Positions 1-6,727 of a stretch of 12,825 nt of DNA are shown in pieces. The notes under the pieces are model-generated. The model had not been told where the DNA came from. It saw only the letters and a program-made list of their open reading frames with translations, and ran no database searches. The position numbers and the translations under genes are program-made. Each line of letters starts with the position of its first letter. Position 1 is the stretch's first letter. Source of the stretch: Solirubrobacteraceae bacterium (GTDB lineage: Bacteria > Actinomycetota > Thermoleophilia > Solirubrobacterales > Solirubrobacteraceae); the NCBI GenBank assembly GCA_030038955.1, contig JASHQV010000350.1, forward strand, positions 1-12,825, in the 5' to 3' direction.

Positions 1-2
1 CC

Positions 3-908
3 AGCGCGCTGTTCGCGTGGAGCATGGGCGGCCACTACTCGGGATCGGTCGCCGGCACCGCCTACGGCGCGGGGGTGCTGACGCTCCGCCGCGCACTGTT
101 GCTGACCGCGATCTTCACCGTGATCGGCGCGGTCGTCGGATCGATCGGCGTGGTCGGCACGTACAGCCGCCTGCTGCCGGGAGCCACGCGCGTCGACATC
201 GCTGCCGCGCAGCTCGCTGCCGCGCTCGTCACCTGCGTCTCCACCTATCTGCGGCTGCCGACCTCGACGATCCAGATCTACGCGTTCTCGGTGCTCGGGG
301 TGGCGCTCGCGACCGGCCTGCACGTCGGCGCCGGCGCGTTCCTGCTGCTGCTCGTCGGCTGGGTCGCCGGGCCGACGCTCGCGCTCGCGCTCGGCTATGC
401 GCTCGCCCGCGTCACCGGCCGGGCCGCCGCAGCCAGCGCGCTTGGGCTGCGCTGGCTGCTGATCGTGGTGGTCCTGTACAGCGGCTTCGTGCTGGGCTCC
501 AACGATGTCAGCAACGCCGCCTCCTCGCTGGTCGGGGCGCACCTGCTGGTGCCGCGGCTGGCGGCCCTGTATGGCGGCGGGCTGATGGCGCTCGGCGTGC
601 TCACCGCCGGACGCCGGACGCTCGAGCGGATCGGCCACGAGATCGTCGCGCTCGACGTGCCGCTGGCCGCGACAGCGCAGCTGTCGAAGGCGCTGACGCT
701 GACCGTCGTCAACGCGTTCGGCTACAACGCCTCGATCAACCAGACGATCGTCGGCGGGCTGGTCGGTGCCGGCGCCGCCCGCGACCGCTCGAAGCTGAAC
801 CGTGGCGTGATCCGCAACATCGTGCTGAACTGGACGCTGAGCCCGCTGATCGGGCTGCCGTGCGCCGCGCTCGCGAGCCTCGCGCTGCGCGCGCTGCTCG
901 GGCAGTGA
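3..908 (+). CDS. PiT-superfamily anion permease (phosphate or sulfate), 5' end missing
   Basis: The C-terminal part of a multi-pass inner-membrane permease of the PiT superfamily, which imports phosphate (Pit) or sulfate (CysP-like) using an ion gradient. The frame is open from the first complete codon at base 3, so the true start lies outside the window. The second family signature is intact as GSNDVSNA (bases 495-518). The LPTSTIQI stretch and the late SINQTIVGGLVGAG stretch match the conserved helices after each signature. The first signature, normally GANDxxNA, is replaced by SMGGHYSGSVAGTAYG near bases 21-68. From memory, CysP-type members also have a degenerate first signature, so phosphate should not be assumed. 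Hydrophobic helices fill the rest. The stop is followed after 16 bases by a broken response-regulator fragment. Family assignment is firm; substrate is open. Confidence 0.85.
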   Translation, partial: SALFAWSMGGHYSGSVAGTAYGAGVLTLRRALLLTAIFTVIGAVVGSIGVVGTYSRLLPGATRVDIAAAQLAAALVTCVSTYLRLPTSTIQIYAFSVLGVALATGLHVGAGAFLLLLVGWVAGPTLALALGYALARVTGRAAAASALGLRWLLIVVVLYSGFVLGSNDVSNAASSLVGAHLLVPRLAALYGGGLMALGVLTAGRRTLERIGHEIVALDVPLAATAQLSKALTLTVVNAFGYNASINQTIVGGLVGAGAARDRSKLNRGVIRNIVLNWTLSPLIGLPCAALASLALRALLGQ

Positions 909-924
909 TCATCGTCGGGAGGCG

Positions 925-1197
925 ATGAACGAGCTGATTCTGGTGATCGAGGATGAGGGGGCGGTCGACTTCGTCCGGCGCGGCCTGGAGGTGCACGGCT
1001 TCGAGGTATGCTCGGCTCCCGATGGCGCGGGCGGGCTGGAGATCAGGCCGGCGTGGTTGACACGCTACGGAATCGCGCTGTGCGCGGTCTCGATCGTGGC
1101 GATGGGCTCGCTGTTCTTGACGATGCAGGTTGAGCGCAGCGCTTCGCGCTGCGCTCAACCTCCAGGATCCGGCGGCGAGCCTGATCGCCTGACATGA
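925..1197 (+). pseudogene. Truncated response regulator fused to a sensor-kinase-like membrane segment
   Basis: A 90-codon frame whose first ~39 residues read like the start of an OmpR-type receiver domain: LILVIEDEGAVDFVRRGLEV, then HGFEVCSAPDGAGGLE. It stops before the phospho-acceptor Asp, the Thr/Ser and the Lys. The next residues, RPAWLTRYGIALCAVSIVAM onward, look like the first membrane helix of a sensor kinase. A perfect hairpin (1127-1161) then falls inside the frame and the tail is low-quality sequence. A full receiver domain needs about 115 residues, so this cannot be a working regulator. The simplest reading is an internal deletion that joined the start of a regulator gene to the start of a kinase gene. 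GGGAGG at 917-922 sits only two bases before the ATG. Codon bias in the first 120 bases is gene-like, which supports descent from a real gene. The family match is from residue patterns only. Confidence 0.6.
1127..1161. repeat. Perfect 15-bp inverted repeat (hairpin)
   Basis: Arms 1127-1141 and 1147-1161 are exact reverse complements (AGGTTGAGCGCAGCG against CGCTGCGCTCAACCT) around a five-base CTTCG loop. No T-run follows on either strand, so it is not a standard intrinsic terminator. It lies inside the broken regulator/kinase frame, where selection on protein would not produce it. It could be a small mobile repeat of REP type, a transcript-end stabiliser, or a scar of rearrangement. I see no second copy in the window. 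Confidence 0.8.
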
Positions 1198-1420
1198 GCG
1201 CGCTGCGCACGTCCTCGCGTTCGTGTACGTCGCCTTCACCGCCGTCGTGATCGTGACGTTCGCCGCGCACAGGATCTCCGGCGGCATGCCCACCGGGATG
1301 ACGATCTGCTGTCGCCACCGCCGGTTGTCGCGCTCTTGCGCGTGGCGCTCGTGCTGCTCGCGCTCGGCGCTGGGCTACACGACGTTCGTCACTGGAGACC
1401 GGCGCAAAGGCGGTCTGGCG
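1196..1420 (+). pseudogene. Probable frameshifted remnant of a small two-helix membrane protein
   Basis: The frame containing 1223 reads AHVLAFVYVAFTAVVIVTFA around 1208-1267, a convincing membrane helix. It then turns into Cys/Arg-rich nonsense after about 1290. The +2 frame takes over there and reads DDDLLSPPPVVALLRVALVL and on to about 1395, a second membrane-like helix ending in LHDVRHW. Together these suggest one small membrane protein with a single frameshift near 1285-1300. No clear start, ribosome binding site or known family is visible. It could equally be chance hydrophobicity in GC-rich DNA or a sequencing indel, so the call is tentative. The rest of the stretch, to about 1530, shows no supportable gene. 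Confidence 0.3.
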
Positions 1421-1536
1421 GGCCCGGATCCACGCCGCCGAGCGCGATGGCATCGGGTCCGCCGGGTCCGGGCGGGCCCAAGCATCCGCGCACCACACAG
1501 GTTGGGCGGCGCTGAGGAGGCCCACCACGCCCTGTA

Positions 1537-1561
1537 GCCTAACGCCGCGTCGACGTTAGGC
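1537..1561. promoter_or_regulatory. Palindrome upstream of the desaturase, candidate operator
   Basis: GCCTAACG (1537-1544) and CGTTAGGC (1554-1561) are exact reverse complements separated by nine bases. The sequence TAGCCT at 1535-1540 fits a TANNNT -10 hexamer and overlaps the left arm, so the dyad would cover the transcription start of the gene beginning at 1570. That is a classic repressor position. The right arm also contains the only weak Shine-Dalgarno-like bases (TAGG), so an RNA hairpin is an alternative reading. No convincing -35 element is seen at normal spacing. Confidence 0.45.
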
Positions 1562-1569
1562 ACTCACCG

Positions 1570-2655
1570 GTGCACACGCAAGCCCTCTCAGATTCCACCA
1601 CGAGCGAGCTGGAAGCCGACCAGCAGATACTCGCAAGCAAGCTGTCGGATTGGTCGGCCTCGGGGCGTCCGTTCTGGCGGGAGCAACTGGCGCCGTATGC
1701 CCGCCCGAATATGACGCGGAGCGTGCTTGACGTTGCGACGTCGGTGGTGCCGTACCTGGTGCTGTGGGTGCTCATGTACCTGATGGTGGGTCATTCCTAC
1801 CTGCTCACTCTGCTGCTTGCGATCCCGACCGCCGGCTTCCTCGTCCGCACGTTCGTCGTCTTTCATGACTGTGCGCATGGCGCGTTCCTGCCCTCCAAGC
1901 GCGCGAACGCGTTGCTTGGCGTGGCCGTGGGGCTGCTCGTGTTCGAGACCTTCGCGGCCTGGCGACACGCCCACGCCGTGCATCACGCGAGCGCCGGCGA
2001 CCTCGACCGGCGCGGGGTCGGTGACGTACCGACGATCACCGTCGCCGAGTACCGCGCCCGCCCGTGGCGCGGCCGGCTGGCCTACCGGTTGTTCCGGCAT
2101 CCGCTCGTGATGTTCGGCGTCGGCCCGATCGTCGCGCTGGTCATCCAGCCACGGTTCGTTCCCCGCTCGGCCCGACCTCGGATCAAGCGTGCCGTGCTGC
2201 TTACAGATGCCGCGCTGTTCGCGTTGGTCGGCGGGGCCTGCTGGCTCGTTGGCTGGCGCGATTACCTGCTGGTGCAGGGGCCGCTCGTGATGCTCGGCGG
2301 CGCGGTGGGCATCTGGCTGTTCTTCGTCCAACACCAGTTCGACGGTGTGTACTGGGAGAACGGCGACCGATGGACGTTCGCCGACGCTGCCTTGCGCGGC
2401 AGCTCGTACCTGAAGCTCCCCCGCGTGCTGCAGTTCTTCTCCGGGAACATCGGCCTGCATCACGTGCACCATCTCAGCGCTCGCATCCCGAACTACAACC
2501 TCCAGCGCGCCCACGACGAGAACCGTATGTTCCACGACACGCCGACGCTGTCGCTCGCCGACGCGCTGCGCGCCACCAGGCTCAAGCTCTACGACGAGGA
2601 CGGCCGGCAGATGGTCACCTTCGCGCAAGCGCGCCGGATGGCCGTCGAGAGCTGA
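1570..2655 (+). CDS. Membrane fatty acid desaturase (acyl-lipid, omega-6/delta-12-like)
   Basis: Integral-membrane di-iron enzyme of 361 residues that introduces a cis double bond into fatty acyl chains of membrane lipids, using O2 and an electron donor. All three histidine boxes are present: H99-D-C-A-H103, H135-A-V-H138-H139, and H297-H-V-H300-H301 followed by LSARIPNYNL, the pattern typical of bacterial acyl-lipid desaturases. QHQFDGVYWE (from about 254) matches the conserved segment between boxes two and three. Hydrophobic pairs lie near 56-96, 110-128, 177-193 and 208-252. GTG at 1570 is chosen because the next in-frame ATG would remove about 47 residues and no other start is better placed. 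Codon use at the 5' end is slightly less GC-biased than in the neighbours. The ABC ATPase gene begins five bases after the stop, so they are probably co-transcribed. Fold is certain; regiospecificity cannot be read from the sequence. Confidence 0.92.
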   Translation: MHTQALSDSTTSELEADQQILASKLSDWSASGRPFWREQLAPYARPNMTRSVLDVATSVVPYLVLWVLMYLMVGHSYLLTLLLAIPTAGFLVRTFVVFHDCAHGAFLPSKRANALLGVAVGLLVFETFAAWRHAHAVHHASAGDLDRRGVGDVPTITVAEYRARPWRGRLAYRLFRHPLVMFGVGPIVALVIQPRFVPRSARPRIKRAVLLTDAALFALVGGACWLVGWRDYLLVQGPLVMLGGAVGIWLFFVQHQFDGVYWENGDRWTFADAALRGSSYLKLPRVLQFFSGNIGLHHVHHLSARIPNYNLQRAHDENRMFHDTPTLSLADALRATRLKLYDEDGRQMVTFAQARRMAVES

Positions 2656-2660
2656 GAATT

Positions 2661-3569
2661 GTGCCCCCGCCCGCCGTGGTCACCGTGGGGTTGACTAAGC
2701 ACTTCGGCGCGCTTCACGCCGTCGAGCGGATCGACATCGAGCTGCCTACCGGCGTCGTCAGCGGCTTCGTCGGGCCGAACGGGGCCGGCAAGACGACGAC
2801 GATCCAGATGCTGCTCGGCCTGCTCCGGCCGACCGCCGGCAGCGCGCGCGTGCTCGGGCAGGCGATCGCGACCCCCGACGCCTACCTGCCGCGCGTCGGC
2901 GCGCTGATCGAGGCGCCGACGTTCTACCCGACGCTGTCGGGCGCGCGCAACCTCGAGGTGCTGGCGCGGCTCGGGCGGATCGACCGCGGGCGGGTCGCGC
3001 GGACGCTCGAGCTGGTCGGCTTGACGGAGCGAGCGCACAGCCAGGTGAGGACCTACTCGCTCGGGATGAAGCAGCGCCTCGGCGTCGCCGCCGCGCTGCT
3101 GCCCGACCCGGAGCTAGTGATCCTCGACGAGCCGACCAACGGGCTTGATCCGGCCGGGACGCGCGAGATGCGCACGCTGCTGCGAGAGCTGGTCGACGGC
3201 GGCATGACCGTGTTCGTCTCCAGCCACGTGCTGAGTGAGATCGAGACGATCTGCGACCACCTGGTGCTGATCGACCATGGGCAGATCCTGTTCCAGGGGA
3301 GCATGGCCGCGCTGCTCGACGCGCAGCACGCTGAGCTGCTCGCCACGCCCGAGCACGCCCGCGACGCCGGTCCGCTCGCGGAGCTGTGCGCGAGCGCCGG
3401 CAAGCAGGCACGCGTCGACGGCGAGCTGGTGCACGTGGTGGCGGGCGAAGACTGGGCCGCCGAGCTGAACCGGCGGGCGATGGCCGCCGGCATCACGCTG
3501 CGCGGCCTGCAGGCCAAGCGCGCCTCGCTGGAGGAGGCGTTCTTCGCGATCACCGACCGAGAACGCTGA
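2661..3569 (+). CDS. ABC transporter ATP-binding protein (drug/lipid exporter type)
   Basis: Cytoplasmic ATPase of 302 residues that powers the membrane partner encoded immediately downstream. Walker A is GPNGAGKTT (38-46), the ABC signature is YSLGMKQRL (132-140), Walker B is LVILDEP (152-158) followed by TNGLDP, and the switch His is H189 in SSH. The C-terminal ~90 residues form the accessory tail usual in BcrA/NatA-like ATPases and end in LEEAFFAITDRER. The frame is open far upstream inside the desaturase gene, but that part reads as arginine-rich shadow. The GTG at 2661 gives a normal N-terminus (PPPAVVTVGLTKHFGALHAV) and follows the upstream stop by five bases. The stop overlaps the permease start by one base (TGATG), indicating translational coupling. 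Substrate is unknown; the linked desaturase hints at membrane lipid or membrane-active compounds, which is inference only. Confidence 0.93.
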   Translation: MPPPAVVTVGLTKHFGALHAVERIDIELPTGVVSGFVGPNGAGKTTTIQMLLGLLRPTAGSARVLGQAIATPDAYLPRVGALIEAPTFYPTLSGARNLEVLARLGRIDRGRVARTLELVGLTERAHSQVRTYSLGMKQRLGVAAALLPDPELVILDEPTNGLDPAGTREMRTLLRELVDGGMTVFVSSHVLSEIETICDHLVLIDHGQILFQGSMAALLDAQHAELLATPEHARDAGPLAELCASAGKQARVDGELVHVVAGEDWAAELNRRAMAAGITLRGLQAKRASLEEAFFAITDRER

Positions 3570-4360
3570 TGCTGGCGGCGTTCTCGAGCGAATGGGTCAA
3601 GCTCCGCCGCCGGGCGATGCTGCTGTGGGGCATCGGCGGGATGCTGTTCTTTACCGTGCTCGCGACCGTGTTCACGATCGAGCGTGCGGTGAGGACGCTC
3701 GTGCCCGGGTTCCACGGCCACGGCTTCCGCATCACGATCGCCGAGCTGTCGCGACCGAGCGGTCTCGTGCACGGGATCGTCGGCGTCTCCAACCTGGTGG
3801 GGATCGTCGTGCTGGCGCTGTTCGCCGGCGCCACCGCGAGCGAGTACAGCCAGGGGACGCTGCGCAACCTGCTGGTCCGCCAGCCCAGCCGGATCAAGCT
3901 GATCTGCGGCAAGTACCTGGCGCTGGCGCTGTTCGTGCTGCTCGCGCTGATCCTGGCGATCCTGGTCGCCGCCGCGGTCGCGTTCGCGGTCGGTCCGGGC
4001 AAGGGCGTGGACACCTCAGCGTGGACGAGCGGCACGGGCCTGAACGACGCGTTTCAGGCGTTCCTGCACATCTACCTCACCTCGCTTGGCTACGGAGTGC
4101 TCGGGACCGCGCTCGCGGTGCTGCTGCGCTCGCCGGCGATCGCGATCACCGTAGGGATCGCGTATGCGCTGCCCGGCGAGCAGATCATCCTCGCGATCTG
4201 GTCGAACGGCGACCGCTGGCTGCCCGGCCAGCTGCTCAGCGCGGTCGCCCACGGGGGCACGAGCTCCACCAGCTACGCGCGCGCGCTGCTGCTGGTCGCG
4301 ATCTACGGGGTTCTGACCGCCGCCGGGACGCTCGTCCTGTTCAGGCGTCGCGAGATCTGA
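3569..4360 (+). CDS. ABC-2 type transporter permease
   Basis: Membrane subunit of 263 residues paired with the preceding ATPase. It begins with a short amphipathic stretch (SSEWVKLRRRAMLLW) typical of ABC-2 permeases. Membrane segments follow at about 17-37, 70-90, 114-141, 168-187, 190-211 and 237-257. The motif SEYSQGTLRNLLVRQPSR (91-108) is the cytoplasmic coupling segment seen after the second helix in this family. The short charged end FRRREI is likely cytoplasmic. The start ATG shares one base with the ATPase stop, so the two should be made in equal amounts. The protein has six predicted helices and would work as a homodimer with two ATPase copies. Substrate cannot be deduced. The frame is also open upstream into the ATPase gene, but that extension is arginine-rich shadow. 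Confidence 0.9.
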   Translation: MLAAFSSEWVKLRRRAMLLWGIGGMLFFTVLATVFTIERAVRTLVPGFHGHGFRITIAELSRPSGLVHGIVGVSNLVGIVVLALFAGATASEYSQGTLRNLLVRQPSRIKLICGKYLALALFVLLALILAILVAAAVAFAVGPGKGVDTSAWTSGTGLNDAFQAFLHIYLTSLGYGVLGTALAVLLRSPAIAITVGIAYALPGEQIILAIWSNGDRWLPGQLLSAVAHGGTSSTSYARALLLVAIYGVLTAAGTLVLFRRREI

Positions 4361-4405
4361 CCGAGGGGCCCCATACACGACCGGCGACCCCCGGGCGGAC
4401 GGCCG

Positions 4406-4411
4406 TATGCT
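4406..4411 (+). promoter_or_regulatory. Candidate -10 element for leaderless FUSC-gene transcript
   Basis: TATGCT fits the TANNNT -10 hexamer and lies six bases before the ATG at 4418. Transcription starting at the usual distance would begin at or next to the A of the ATG, giving a leaderless mRNA. This agrees with the lack of any Shine-Dalgarno sequence there. A -35 element is not convincing. The 57-bp gap to the upstream stop suggests the gene has its own promoter. Confidence 0.45.
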
Positions 4412-4417
4412 CTGCAG

Positions 4418-6697
4418 ATGGATGCCGCGCGTGCGGGTGACGTGGCGGGCGCTGAGCCGAGCGGGATCGAGGACGCGGCCGACGCGGCAGCGGGCGACTC
4501 CGCCGAGGCGACCGGCTCGATGCTGCGTCGGCGGGCGTCGGCGGCCTGGTCGCGGGCACGGTGGGGCCGGACGTTCCAGCCAGCGGCGCTGAGAACCGCG
4601 GCGCGGGCGGCGATCGTGATGCCGGCGGTGTTCGCGCTCGCCGACAAGGTGATCGCACAGCCAGACACGTCGCTGATGGCGGCGTTCGGGTCGTTTGCGC
4701 TGCTCGTGCTGGTCGAGTTTGCCGGCCCGGCGCGGACGCGGCTGGCGGCGTACGGCGGGCTCGGGCTGGTCGGGGCCGTGTTCGTGACGCTGGGGACGCT
4801 GTGCTCGCGCGATCCGTGGCTGGCCGCGGGCGGAATGGCGACGGTCGGGTTCGTGACGCTGTTTGCGGGCGTGTTCAGCGACTACCTGGCAGCTGGCTCG
4901 GCAGGCGCGATCCTGACGTTCGTGCTGCCGGTGACGATCCCGGCTCCCGACTCGGCGATTCTCGATCGCCTCGAGGGCTGGGGACTGGCCGTCGGGGCCG
5001 CGATCGCCGCCGCGCTGCTGCTGTGGCCGAACCGCCGGCGCGAAGACCTGCGGCGCGACGCCGCCGCAGCCCTCCGTGCGGTGGCTGACCTGGTCGAAGC
5101 CAAGCGGGGCGACGTCGCTGTCAGGGCACAGCAGGCACAGGCGGCTGTCGTCGGTCTCCATCGCCGCTTTCTCGGCTCCCAGCATCGCCCCGCCGGCGCC
5201 GCCCGGGCGACGGCAGCGCTCGCTGCCTTTCCGGACGAGCTGAGCTGGCTGCTCTCCTTCCTGATGCCGATCTCGGGGCGGCCGGCGCTGGCGATCGCCT
5301 GCGCCGAGGACGAGGAGGCGCTGACAGCGATCGGGTCCGCTCTTCGCGCGAGCGCCGACAGGCTGGCGACCCGCACTGGAGAGATCGGCCTCACCCGGCT
5401 CGATGCCGCCAGAGTGGCGGTCGCACGAGCGGTCACGCAGCGGCTGCCCGGACTGTCGGCGAAGCTCGACGAGGGTGCGCTGATGTCGTCGCTGGAAGAG
5501 CCCTTCCGAATCCGGGTGGCGGCCTACTCGGCTCGGCAGCTCGCCGTCCAGGCGCTGCTCGCAACCGGCGGCGAGGTCACGGAGCGCGGCGGCCGCGACC
5601 CTGCGAACAGCGCGCCGCACCCGACCCTGGAGCGGACGGAGCAGCTCGCGGTCACGCACGCGCGAGCCGAGTCAGTCTGGTTCCAGAACAGCGTGCGCGG
5701 CGCGGTCGGGCTCGGGGTGGCGGTCTATATCGCCCAGCGCACAGGCCTGCAGCACGGCTTCTGGGTCGTGCTCGGGACGCTTTCGGTGCTCCGCTCGAAT
5801 GCGCTCGGTACCGGCTGGTCGATCGTGAGCGCGCTGGCGGGCACAGCGGTTGGGCTCGTCGCGGGGGCTCTGCTCGTGATCGGCATCGGCACGCACGAAG
5901 CCGTCCTCTGGGCCGTCCTGCCGGTGGCGATGCTGCTCGCCGCGTACGCGCCGCGGGCGATCTCCTTCGCCGCCGGCCAGGCCGCTTTCACGGTCGTCCT
6001 GCTCGTTCTGTTCAACATCGTCCAGCCGGTTGGTTGGCGGGTCGGGATCGTGCGGATCGAGGATGTTGCGATCGGGTTCGCCGTCAGCCTCGGCGTCGGC
6101 CTTCTGTTCTGGCCGCGCGGCGCCGCGGCGCGGCTCGGTCGCGACCTTGCCGCCGCATACGCAAGCGCAGTCGAGCTCGTGATCGCAACGGCGCGCGAGC
6201 TCGGTGATGGCGGAGGCACGGACGCAAGCTCGCAGGCGGAGCGCGAGGCAGACGCGGCGATCGACCGGCTCGACGATGCCTTCCGCCAGTACCTGACCGA
6301 GCGCTCGGCGACCGGGTTCGACGTCGAGGACGTTGCCGTGCTCGTCGGCGGCGCTGCGCGCATGCGCCGCGCGGCGCTGTCGCTATCGTCGCTCGCCGCG
6401 ATGGTCGACAGCGAGCACCGGCTTGCGGGCTGCGCGCGCAACCTCGACCGCGAGCTGCTCGCACTGCAGGCCTGGTACGTCACGCTCGGATACGTGCTGG
6501 CGAACGAGCAGGCGATCCCGCCGCCGCACCTCCGCGACCGCGACGGGCACGCGCGGCTGCTCGCCTGCATCCGGGAGTCGACGCGGAGCGCCGACCCGGC
6601 GACCGTCAAGGCAGCCGCCGTGCTGGTCTGGGCAAGCCAGCATCTCGACGAGCTCTGGCGGCTCGAGACCTACCTCGCCGAGCACGCGCTGGCGTGA
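4418..6697 (+). CDS. FUSC-family membrane protein (aromatic-acid exporter/YccS-like)
   Basis: A 759-residue inner-membrane protein with the duplicated architecture of the FUSC superfamily. A hydrophobic block at about 60-203 is followed by a soluble helical part (205-420), a second hydrophobic block (425-566), and a soluble C-terminal part. The second block carries the family-like stretches QHGFWVVLGTLSVLRSNALG and QAAFTVVLLVLFNIVQPVGW, then RIEDVAIG before FWPRG. Known relatives include the fusaric-acid resistance protein, AaeB and YccS; a few are shown to export aromatic acids, but most are uncharacterised. The first ~45 residues are Ala/Asp/Glu-rich and probably disordered. ATG at 4418 is supported by the adjacent TATGCT; the Met at residue 35 is an alternative. 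The gene faces the MFS gene tail to tail with 30 bases between stops. No partner adaptor lies next to it, so export of a specific compound is not claimed. Confidence 0.85.
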   Translation: MDAARAGDVAGAEPSGIEDAADAAAGDSAEATGSMLRRRASAAWSRARWGRTFQPAALRTAARAAIVMPAVFALADKVIAQPDTSLMAAFGSFALLVLVEFAGPARTRLAAYGGLGLVGAVFVTLGTLCSRDPWLAAGGMATVGFVTLFAGVFSDYLAAGSAGAILTFVLPVTIPAPDSAILDRLEGWGLAVGAAIAAALLLWPNRRREDLRRDAAAALRAVADLVEAKRGDVAVRAQQAQAAVVGLHRRFLGSQHRPAGAARATAALAAFPDELSWLLSFLMPISGRPALAIACAEDEEALTAIGSALRASADRLATRTGEIGLTRLDAARVAVARAVTQRLPGLSAKLDEGALMSSLEEPFRIRVAAYSARQLAVQALLATGGEVTERGGRDPANSAPHPTLERTEQLAVTHARAESVWFQNSVRGAVGLGVAVYIAQRTGLQHGFWVVLGTLSVLRSNALGTGWSIVSALAGTAVGLVAGALLVIGIGTHEAVLWAVLPVAMLLAAYAPRAISFAAGQAAFTVVLLVLFNIVQPVGWRVGIVRIEDVAIGFAVSLGVGLLFWPRGAAARLGRDLAAAYASAVELVIATARELGDGGGTDASSQAEREADAAIDRLDDAFRQYLTERSATGFDVEDVAVLVGGAARMRRAALSLSSLAAMVDSEHRLAGCARNLDRELLALQAWYVTLGYVLANEQAIPPPHLRDRDGHARLLACIRESTRSADPATVKAAAVLVWASQHLDELWRLETYLAEHALA

Positions 6698-6727
6698 GGC
6701 AGCGTCAGCATCGTTGCGCGCGATCTC

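Noticed and set aside
1223..1537. 104-codon frame in the region before the desaturase as an intact gene
   Set aside because: Only its first ~20 codons look like protein (a membrane helix); the remainder is Cys/Arg-rich nonsense, so it was recorded as a remnant.
1537..1561. Desaturase palindrome as a third copy of the TAAC/GTTA operator
   Set aside because: It has only one TAAC and one GTTA, 11 bases apart, rather than four half-sites with 7-3-7 spacing; resemblance is limited to short common words.
1588..2628. 346-codon minus-strand frame opposite the desaturase
   Set aside because: Low-complexity shadow product; the plus strand holds all three histidine boxes.
2064..2660. Upstream extension of the ABC ATPase frame into the desaturase gene
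   Set aside because: It would overlap almost 600 bases of a well-supported gene and encodes Arg/Ala-rich sequence; GTG at 2661 gives a normal ATPase N-terminus.
4016..5659. 547-codon open frame on the minus strand
   Set aside because: Lies antisense to the ABC permease end and the FUSC gene; its translation is Arg/Gln/Pro-rich with no domain pattern, as expected for a shadow frame in GC-rich DNA.
6698..6727. Shared terminator between the converging FUSC and MFS genes
   Set aside because: The 30-base gap contains no convincing hairpin or T-run on either strand.
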